Assembly (NCBI GenBank): GCA_035222895.1
Contig: JAVYIG010006567.1
Coordinates: forward strand, 51,696-115,695
Length of the DNA stretch: 64,000 nt
Reading direction: 5' to 3'
From: Strongylocentrotus droebachiensis
Lineage: Eukaryota; Echinodermata; Echinoidea; Camarodonta; Strongylocentrotidae
Within the stretch, counting starts at the first letter, position 1; each line of letters starts with the position of its first letter. The notes below the pieces were generated by a model. The model was not told where the DNA came from and did no database searches. It saw only the letters and a list, made by a program, of their open reading frames with translations. Made by a program: the position numbers and the translations under genes. Below, in pieces: positions 48,383-58,400 of this stretch.

Positions 48383-49680
48383 TTATATGAGGGTGGCATC
48401 TTTAAGACGTAGTCTCGGGTAGATATCTTCTGCATCCATCACTAAAGTTGTAGCCTAGTTTTCAGAAAAAAATATAACCCAAGTCTGTTGAATGGAAAAA
48501 TGAAATAAGATATAAAAAAATCAACAATGACTAATAACATACACCCTGATACCTGCTCAGAAAAAGGAAGGACTGAAATTCACTTGGGGTTCTAGTGGGC
48601 AAACCTAAACTATTTTTTGTACAAGACTAGTTTAAATACTGACCGCATCTTAAATTATTACTGATGATCCCATTAAGACGATAGGCCTGCTGGAGCTCGG
48701 ATCAGACAAGGTATGAAATAAGTAATACAATGTAATACAACTCGTGCTCATACCGGTAATTGAATAATACTCGGTTAAGTATGGGACATAAAATGACCAA
48801 ACAACTTTGACCAGAGAATGTACTGGAAATAATGCTACTGAAACATACGTAATGTAGACTTATATTTCATCTATATTGACATTTAATTTTTAATCTAAAT
48901 TACAATTGTGATATTAAGTCAATTATTCTTTTACAAGTCAACTGACAATGAAAAATATCTGTTTCAGATCTATAATTTTCTCCATGACATTTGTTCCACA
49001 AAAATTTATTGGGGGTACCTTCATGTATAATAGCACACTTGCTCGTATGAAGTGTAGTAGGCCCGCATCTCTAGATATGATCCCGTCAACATCTGTTCTT
49101 TGTTCCTCTCCTGAGTTTGCAAACCAGAATGCCTTCATCATCCACTGTAGAGAGGCATCATCCTACATGAGAGAAAACAAAGTAGGTACATGTACTTCAA
49201 TTAAAAACTGATACTGATGGATACATATCAACCATAATACATCCTATAAACAGACTTTTATCAATCTTATTTTGTGTTCTTCTTCATCTTCATTGCTCAA
49301 GAAGTGAAAGTACCCCTTACAAAAAAAAATAATGAGGGGTCCTGTGTATACCCTGCATGTAGTGCTTACAATGTGCATTTGATATGGCTCTTCTAAACAC
49401 AGGACCTCCTGTAAATAAGGACAAATTTTCCTTTGTAAACATAGAAAGAAAAGACATCAATATTTGTATACTAGGTGCAGAACTAGAATAAAATATACCC
49501 TCCACTATATATGCTTGCAATGTCAACTTAGTTCCATTTCCTTTTGAGTGAATTAATAGGTGGTCGTTTAATATGTGTGTGCTAAATAACCTGATAACTG
49601 TACCTGCATGGGACTTTCTGCTTCATCTTGCAAATATAAGAGATGTTGTAATGTCCTCCTTCCAGCTCTTCAGTTTCAAT
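48383..49680 (-). CDS. Candidate multi-exon gene inside the MULE, 3' part only
   Basis: I do not recognise the family. Four minus-strand exons have splice sites and agree in phase (all 0): 49680-49591 (CTTTTTGTTCCAAAAG acceptor; alternative donor at 49604 breaks phase), 49408-49370, 49162-49019 and terminal 48454-48383 ending in TAA. Recognisable stretches are LEGGHYNISYICKMKQK, then LEEPYQMHI, then LQWMMKAFWFANSGEEQRTD with VDGIISRDAGLLHFIRASVL, and finally MDAEDIYPRLRLKDATLI. The last two exons look the most genuine. AATAAA follows at 48291-48286. Upstream exons were not securely found. The hAT element at 49983-51321 may interrupt the gene, and a possible exon lies at about 51726-51576. It could be a MULE-borne transposase remnant, a captured host gene or a chance set of frames. 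Confidence 0.4.
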
Positions 49681-49974
49681 CTTTTGGAACAAAAAGAAGA
49701 AGAAAATCAATACGACAATCAAGGCATCCCTTTCTCCTTAACAAAATAAAATAGATCTAGCATAATTCAAATTAATAGATATTTTTATGTCTTGGTTGGC
49801 CTTAATTTTAATATGGTGTGGAAATCAACATTCCTATTTAATGAACCACAGTACAAAGTAAAACTAAATGGAAGATTTAACTTCTGCATCAAACAGTGGT
49901 TTCTATGGCCTATGAACACGAAGCAGTACTAAGTAGAATTAGTTTATTATAACAAGAAGAGGTGGACTACATAC
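49681..49974. other. MULE interior between candidate exon and hAT element
   Basis: AT-rich. No further exon is supported here. Confidence 0.4.
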
Positions 49975-51329
49975 CATATAAGCAGAGGCGGCGCTCCGAG
50001 AGGGGGGGGGGGCAGAGTGCCCTCCCATTTGGTCAAGTACCCTAAAAGTGCCCCTTTTTGCATAGGAAAAGTGCCCCTTTTTACATAGGAAAGTGCCCCT
50101 TTTACTCTGACAAGTGCCCCTATTAAGTTTTTAAAGTGCCCCTTCCCCTTTTAATAACTACCCCTTTTAACTTGGATAAGCGCACCTTATATCTTCACAT
50201 GTGCTCCCTTTCATTTTTAATAAGTGCCCCTTTTTCTTATAAGTGCCCCCATTTAAAAATAGGCCCTTTCCTTTCTCATAAATGCCCCTTTTCATCTATG
50301 AAAATAGTTCCTTTTCATTCTCTTAAGTGCCCCTTTTCATCTCTTGTAAATGACCCTATTCACTTCTGAGAGATACTTGTTTTACTTTGACAAGCACCCC
50401 TTCCCCTCCTATAGTCAGTACTCTTTTCATCTCTTATAAATGCCCCTTTTATTTTGACACGTCCTCCTTTTCCTTCCTATATAATGCCTTTTTTCCTTAT
50501 AAGCACCCTTACCCCTTATCATAATTACCGGTACCACTTTTCGTCTTTGATAAGTGCCCCGTTTATTTAAACATGTGCCACTTTTTCTTTTTAATAAGAG
50601 CCACTTCCCCTTCTCATTACCCTTTTAACAATGATATGTACCCTATTTCCTTTCTTATAAAGAACCTATCCCTTTTTCATAAATGCCCCTTTTCACTGCT
50701 TATAAATGCCCCCTATCAAAATCTGATGGGTGCCTCTTTTCCGTCGACAAATGCCCATGTTCTTATCATCCCTGGTGCATGCCACTTTGTTTAGGTGTAA
50801 GAAGTGCCCCATTTTCACCTCTGATAATTAGCCTTTGTACTTTGACACATGCTTCTTTTCTTTTCTGATAAGTGTCTTAACCCTTTCGATAAGTGTCCCC
50901 TTTTCCTCTCATCATTAAACGTGTCCCTAATTTCAAGCGACTAAAAGCAATTTCCCACAAAGCTCGCTCGCTACGCTTGCCCATAGTTATAGATGTTATA
51001 ATTATGTAACTTATCACAGATCTATTCAGTCTTCCGTTATGAGATTGTGCTTATAACGCCATCAGGATTGGGTTTTCCTCTTTATAAGATGTAATTTTTC
51101 GCACTGCAAGCCAAAAACTGCAAAGTATGATACTTAAGCAATATCTTAAATGCTGTATTAAGAGAAACAAATATTGAAATCATCCCTGATAATGTAATCA
51201 CAAAATAGGGGTATATACCAATGTCAAAAAATGGTATATTTTCCCTCTGAAGGTGCCCTTTTTGTTGGTGCCCCCCCCCCCACTTTGGAAGTTGCTCCGC
51301 CCAAAGGCTCCGCCGCCTCTGCGTATAAG
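49975..51329. mobile_element. hAT element filled with a TGCCCC minisatellite
   Basis: The ends are CAGAGGCGGCGCTCCGAG (from 49983) and GGCTCCGCCGCCTCTG (to 51321). Flanking 8-mers CATATAAG and CGTATAAG differ at one base, consistent with an aged hAT target duplication. From about 50040 to 50930 it is a long array of 25-30 bp units, AAGTGCCCCTTTT plus a variable T/C-rich spacer. No transposase. Several 60-80 codon plus ORFs come from the array. Confidence 0.8.
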
Positions 51330-52231
51330 TAAACATAAATGTCGACTACCCTAGGGGTCTTCTCTTATACAACGTCCAACAAAAAATAGATTTATCAAAT
51401 GAACTGCACACTTTGGAGAAGAAAAAATCTTTAATATAGGTCTAGATCTAGAAAAGTTATGACAACTTGACAAGCACACTGGACACACACAACATCTGAA
51501 CATTAAATAAATGAATCCTAGGTCTAGTTTGTTTGTTTTTGAATATTTTTATTAATAAGTTCCAGGTTTACGTCTAAATGAAATATGGTTTGGAGCTGTT
51601 TGATTATCCATGGTCACAAACAATTTTGGTCTAAAAGTTGACACGCACCAATGATGCAACTGAGCGAACGGATAGCACTTAGTCTTAGTAATACTAGTAT
51701 AGCCAACATAGTCGACATCTACTAAAGATATAAACAAGAATTAACCCTCTTGGATTATTAAAGAAATCATACTTCATAGATTATTTTAAGGTGTAACGTT
51801 AAATCTAGATTTAAATTCAATGGATGATTGGTGAATTAGATTCACGATGACGATCAAATTTGGAATAAAACCTGATCAGAAAGTTTTATCTTGATGCAGA
51901 TGAGCACCGAAATTCCCCAACGTGGGCCTGCCGGAACCCCGGGGCTCTAAAGGGTGACATGAAGGCAAACCGCAGTCAAACTACTTCACGACGATGAAAA
52001 TCAAAGTGCAATTTCAAGAGAAATATTTTCCTAGCCTTTTCCCCACAAATCTGTTGAGAACAGTCTCAAAATGTAAAGAAATTACAGTAGATCACGAATT
52101 ACAGCTTTTTCAAATTAATGACTAAATTCTCTTAATCTACTGATATTTCAATCAATTACTCACCCATATGCATTCTCCGTGAACTAAATCTTCTCACTTT
52201 GTGCGAGTATAGCGCGCGTCGTGCATTCCCA
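51330..52231. other. MULE interior, possible minus-strand exon
   Basis: On the minus strand an acceptor TTTATATCTTTAG near 51727 opens a frame (GYTSITKTKCYPFAQLHHWC) to a possible donor GTAAAC near 51575. Further upstream on minus, near 51960, a GC-richer ATG frame MSPFRAPGFRQAHVGEF stands out from the AT-rich background. I could not join these in phase to the exons at 48.4-49.7 kb. Confidence 0.3.
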
Positions 52232-52339
52232 CCTCGATATGAATATTTAAGAGAATCGAGACTTTCCCCGACCCTGCCTAATGAATATTCATGATAAAAC
52301 AGGAATCCGGCCTCGCCGTGGTACGAAAAAATAAGACGC
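52232..52339 (-). repeat. MULE right terminal inverted repeat
   Basis: Inverted counterpart of 44428-44540. It lies 121-228 bp upstream of the SAM gene ATG and may now supply promoter sequence to it. Confidence 0.85.
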
Positions 52340-52388
52340 GTCCCGGCCCGGGAGCTCGAGCTATATGATACACCAACGTAACTAGCAG

Positions 52389-52410
52389 CCTGTACGTACG
52401 TACGTACGTA
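52389..52410. repeat. (GTAC)n short tandem repeat
   Basis: About five GTAC units in what is probably the 5' UTR or promoter of the SAM gene. Confidence 0.8.
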
Positions 52411-52459
52411 TATACGCATCATATCGGAGTCTTGCATGCTAGAGCCTGAGGGTCTAAAA

Positions 52460-55400
52460 ATGGAGCTCGACAACTGCTGCGGAGATAGTTCAAGTGAAGA
52501 TGGGTTCATAGACCCTCTCACCAAAATCGTTCAAAGGTGGGGATGTCCGTCAGTGTTAAAGATACTAGAAGGTACGTTCACATCTTATTGAGATTAGAAG
52601 TTTAGAACATGATCAACAGGTACTTGCTGTAGACTTGTTCCCATATCCATAACACATGGGCAACATGTAGACTAGTTCTATATGCCTCAGCAATGGTTAA
52701 TGAATACGCTTCAATTCAATTGGTCTATTAAACTTTGCCTCAAATTTGCTCTTTTAATGCATGTGTTACTAATCCAAACTAATATTTGATTGATATAGGT
52801 CTAGATATCAAATTCAAATTGTACTGTTTCCATGAATTTTAGATCACAAATGAATATTTAAAAATATTTTGTTCAAGATTTTACAAAACCCAAAGGCCAA
52901 AACCTGCTACAATACATACATAACACAATACCCTCCATTTTCTATGGATCATGGGTTGTATGGGGTCCAATCACAGAACTCTTTAATACGTATTTAAGAG
53001 TTCTGTGGGTCCAATACATTGGACCACATACTTGTAGGTGTGTACCCAGATAGTAATACAGTACGTGGGACTGGTGTAATTTTGAACAATTATCTCTGTT
53101 ATCTGAAATTGGTATTACTATACTAGATCTAGTCTAGGTCTAGATCTAGATCTAGGCCTACTTATATTTAATAATCAACACTGAACTGAATGATTCATCA
53201 GAAAATTGAAGTTGTCAAATAATGTACAATTTTATGAACATTATTTTGTGGAAGATCATCTTTCATTTTCCTGTAGATCTAGAAGTCTAGATTTCAAAAA
53301 GTGGGACAATTTGTCTTGCCCATTGCCATGTTAAGGATTTTGCCCTTTCATTTTCTACAGGACTTTGAAATCCAAACACTCTAAAAAAATGTTGGGCAAG
53401 TGCCCAATTTTTACCCAACATGAGGGCACTTATGTGTCCGACTAACTATTGGGTAAATTAAAGATTTTGCATGATTTACCCAGTGTTGGATGAAAAGAAA
53501 ATACCCAACTTTTAACCAACAAAATTTACCCCAATAGGAAATTCACCCAATTCTCACCATAATGTGTAGTATATTCGACACTAGTTGGGCAAATTATTTC
53601 ATCAGTAACATGGTTGGTAGAAAATAACCCAATTATTGGACAAAAATGACCAACTTTAATTTGCCCAAAAATATTACCCAATTATTTCATCGGTAACTAC
53701 ATGGTTGGTAGAAAATAACCCAATTGTTGGACAAAATTTGCCCAACATCAGTTTTACCAAGTAACACCTACCCAACTTATTTCTGACCTTTTATTAGGTA
53801 ACTTCATACAGTAAATGGTTGGGAGAAATTATTTGACAAAAGCGCGCCAAACTTTGATTTGCCCAGTAACATCTGCCTAACTTTGTTTTACAGAGCATAG
53901 ACTCTACATCCTCTTGGTTTTAAATGGGGCTATTAATTATGTGCTATTGCGATATTCCTTGTCATAACTAAAAGGCAGTTGACCCACATTTTAGCCCATA
54001 TTAATAGCCTAATTCAAAACCAAGAGGCTGTGGTGGTTTTCGAAATTGCAGTGACCTCGCTGTAGTACACGAATGGGCACAATTTTTAACATGGGTACAT
54101 TTTTTCTCATTTAAAAAAATCTTTTTCTGAAAATAATTTTTAAATATGGAAAAATTACAGACGCTTAAGCCACCAAATTATGCCCACAAAATTGTACACT
54201 ATTTTACTACATGTCCAGATTTCAATGAAATCATTAGAACCGATGGACGGATTACCATCCAAACTTGGGACATGTACATGTATCTTGCAAGTTGCAAAGC
54301 CAACGAACTGATTCGATTTTGGGATGGAGGTGCACATGGAGGAAGGACATTCGTTAGTACAGGATTAACTGTCCTATTTTGCTTCATATCAGTGAAATGT
54401 TCCAGCACATGCATTTTTTTTAATGTTTCACACCACTGAACAATAAGCTGTACAAAAGAATTATTAAACACCACAAATTATCTTTTCTAGGATAAACAAT
54501 TGTCAGTTGCCTCTATTCAAGGTAACACACTATAATTTATATATGGTTGTATGGTACTGTAAGTGGCCTGTGAAAGGCTTGAGTGCTAGACTTTTTGAGA
54601 AACCCTGGTCAGATAAAGCTAGGTTATTTGTCATACTAAAGCTGAGAAACATGGCTACTAATGCAGACAATATCATGGCAGCCGCAAAAGGTTGAACAAA
54701 ACAATTACCGGTATGGCAGTTTAAAGTTGAAGTAATAGGCATGACAGTGCACATGGAGAAGACACATATGATTATCAATGAATTAGTAATGTTAATTAAC
54801 CAATCAGCATATATTGACCGCTATGCTAACTCTCAAATCATTCTGATTCATTTGGTAAGTTGAATGACTTTCTTTGAAATCAAATTCATTGCTGATGCAA
54901 CTAATCTTTATACTTTAAATAGGCCCCTACATTGTTAAAAATTAGGCACAATTTGACTAAACTAAGGTGATTACTAGTATGACTTTAGAAAAGGTTTCCA
55001 TTCTTAATTTGATTGTGTGGATGTTAGTAACATCACCTGAAAATAAATAGCAATTAGTTGATACAATTCGCTAGTATGATCTAAAAGTAAGTTTTCTATA
55101 CGAAGACCAAATTTTCGAGAAAATCGCATTTGAAAATTCAGATTTTCATAGACTCTTGTGGAATAACAAAAAACATTGATTATGCGATTTATTCAAAATG
55201 GAAGATATTTTAGCTGGAACATGAGCAAATGTTTACAGCTTATCATTATCTAAAACATATACTTTTGTTTAATTTGCGCAACCATACGTGTGTTTGTGGT
55301 ATTATATGAAAACAATCAGTTTATGCTGCACTAAGCCTTATTTATCAATCTCTCCCTCTTCTTCTCCAGAAAATGAAGTTGATGTGGAAACCCTTCCCCT

Positions 55401-58400
55401 TCTAAGTGAAAGTATAATCACATCCTTCATACCCAAGATTGGACCTCGATTGAAGTTTCTCGCTGGGTGGCGTGCAGAGGTAGGCCCTAGATGTGGCACA
55501 ATATCTCACTATGGATAGTTACAGATGCTTTCAGTGTCTTGATTTAATTAGGGGGGATATTTCTTGCCTATTCCATCATTTAAAATACACACATACAACA
55601 ACCAGGGGAAAAAATGTAAGTATAACATGCATGCAAGGGGCATGTAGACTAACATTTCGTACATTATCGGGATATAGAAAACATCTCATTTCAAAGCACG
55701 CTGCACGGATAAAGACGTCAAGCACAACTACAAAAGCAGTTCCAGATCACCAAAGTGAAACCTGTTATGAAGGATCTGTTCTAGGAAAGAATAACAACAC
55801 TGAAGGGAATTTGGAACAACTGCACCAGGAAAAGGCATTGTTTGTTGGAGAAAGCAGTGAGCAGGAAGATGTCTCTTTTGAAACGCAAACAGAGAGACTA
55901 CCTGATATTGCAGCAAAGTTTGTAGCAGAACTCAGGGCAAGGACTAATGTGCCTGCTTCACACACCAACAAGGTCATTCAAACCGCACAAGATTTGGTTA
56001 TTTCTGTGTTACAAACTGTGCAACAGGATGTGATGGATATCTTAAGTGAGCCACAATATGCAGCTAACAGTGAGCTGAGATCTGATATACAAGATGTATT
56101 CGAGAATTCAAAGAATCCATTTTCAGAGCTCATGTCAGATACTCAACAGAAAAAATATTTCTCTGAGAAAGGTGATTTCATTCAGCCTTGTGAGGTGTTG
56201 TTGGGAACTTGCTTAAAACCAAAAATTGATCAAAAGACAGGTGATCCACTGCAAAGCACACAAAAAGAAACCTTTCCATATATACCACTAGCTGACACTA
56301 TTAAACAATACTTAGAGCGACCAGGAGTAATGAACGCCATACTGTCTCAAAAAGGATCAAAAGATAATGATGTTTTGTATTCATTCAAAGATGGTCACTA
56401 TTATAAAAGGCAGGAAGCTACTGCTAGACAAGACTGTGAATTCTTAGTGCCTCTGTTGTTGTACAATGATGAGTTTGAGACAGCCAATCCGCTTGGGTCA
56501 AAACGCGGCAAACACAAGGTAAGTGCCTTTTATACAAGTGTGTTATCCCTTCCCAGGAAATACCAGGCTAGGCTGGAAAATATCATGCTCACAGCTATGA
56601 TCACATCTCCGCTTTTGAGTAAATATGGCATCTCAGAAGTTTTGAAGGTAATCAAGGATGATCTGCAGCAGATGTGGACTGATGGACTCACTATCAAGTG
56701 CAAAGAGTTTGAGGGTAGGGTCAAACCCTACTTATTCCAAGTTGTAGGGGACAATCTTGGCATTCATGCCATGCTGGGATGTACAACCTGTTTCCGTGCC
56801 AACTATTACTGTAGATTCTGTAGAGGCCATCGCTTGTTGCTTCAGAAACAGCCAAAAGAGGATGCCCAATATCTCCGTGATGAAATAAACTATGATACAG
56901 ATCTTCAAAAGCCCTTGTCAGAATCTGGCTTGAAGCATGCAACAGTTTTGAATGAATTGCCTTACTACCATTCCACCCAAAACTTATGTCCAGATGTAAT
57001 GCATGATTTTACAGAGGGAGTCTTGCCCCTGGAAATGCACCTTGTTTTGAGTAAACTTGTTCAGAAGGGTTTCATAACACTGGATGAGGTGAACAGTAGA
57101 ATATCCTCATTCAATTTTGGCTTTGTGGACCGCAAAAACAGACCAAGCCCAATCAGGCAGGCATCACTGAAGAATCCATATTCTGCCAGTGGACAGACAT
57201 CAGCACAGATGACGTGCCTTGCATACAACATTCCTCTCATGTTAGGAGACAAGATTGATGAGATGTGTGAAGAGTGGGAACTCTTACTGTCAATCATTGA
57301 CATCTTCAAAATCATTATGAGTCCCAGTATCAGTAAGTCTGCCATCTATGTCCTGAAGGCAATGATTGATGATCACCACAGGCTCTTCATGCAGCTCTTC
57401 CCTGAAGCTAGTCTAACTCCGAAGCAGCACTTTCTTGTGCATTACCCACGTGCACTGAAACACCTTGGGCCACTGACCCAGTATTCAGCATTGCGTTTTG
57501 AAGCAATGCACAGACCTTTCAAGCAGATTGCCAGTGTATCTTGCAACTACCAAAACATTGTCAAAACATTGGCTAACAGATACCAAATGGCACGGTGCTA
57601 CAGGTCAGTATCAAATCAGTCACTGGATAGCCAAGATATCAATGTGTCACAGCAAGCTGCAGCAATGCTTGGTGATCTACTTGATGATGAGGCACTTTGC
57701 AAAAAAATTAACTGTGGAAGGGGAACCGAAGTTACAGTTGCTGGGAAAGTGGACATTCATGGATATGAGTTCCGGGCAGGTGTTGATGTACTTCTATATT
57801 GGACTGATGATGATGGACCCACGTTTGGACGTGTTCAGCATATTGTAGTGGTGCAAGAAAAGTTGTATCTGCTCCTTCGGCTGTATCAGACCTTGTACTT
57901 CAACAGACATGTTGAAGCATTTGCAGTACAGGTGGGCAGAGAGGAATCACAAGCTGCTGTTGAATGGTGTGACCTGTTTGATCACAGGCCAGTCAATGCT
58001 GTCCAGTCCTATAGTGGAAGAGGGCGCTGCTTGTATATTGTGGTGCACCATTCATTCATCTAGGAACAAGAAGGTACGTGTAGGCAACCCGTTGCAAGCA
58101 AGTGATATATTTTTACAACTAGACATTACAGGTGCACTTGCAAATTTTGTCTTAGAGAACAGAACCAAAACAAAGCAAAAGAAAGAAACTGTTATTCCAA
58201 TTACAATTATATCTATGAATCAGTTCTTAGTGTATCATTCTACACATTTTGATTGAAAAAATAGCTAAGAAGCTAACCTTGATCGATCTGTACTGACTTG
58301 CTAACAAATTTTGATTATTCCAATGACAATTTTTACAGTAAATATCTGGTTTGAATTTTTTAACTCGTTATTAACTTCATTGTTTCTGTATCTGAAAATG

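Larger units (their letters stand above)
44419..52348. mobile_element. Mutator-like (MULE) transposon, 7.9 kb
   Basis: Left TIR 44428-44540 and right TIR 52232-52339 are inverted copies of about 110 bp. Over the aligned part I count three mismatches and one 5-base gap. The outer ends read GCGTCTTATTTTTTCGTACC. The 9-mer GTCCCGGCC flanks the element exactly on both sides (44419-44427 and 52340-52348). Long TIRs with a 9-bp target duplication are the hallmark of Mutator-like elements. Later hAT insertions lie inside (47011-48202, 49975-51329), and candidate minus-strand exons lie between them. I could not identify a MULE transposase, so the element is either non-autonomous or carries a decayed or unrecognised gene. 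It ends about 120 bp upstream of the SAM gene start. Confidence 0.75.

Noticed and set aside
52156..52524. 122-codon minus-strand ORF at the MULE right end
   Set aside because: It runs through the TIR and antisense to SAM exon 1 and has no domain; it is a shadow frame.
55493..55510. Start of the transposase-like ORF at 55493
   Set aside because: The codon there is GTG. The first ATG in frame is 55511 and has a better context.
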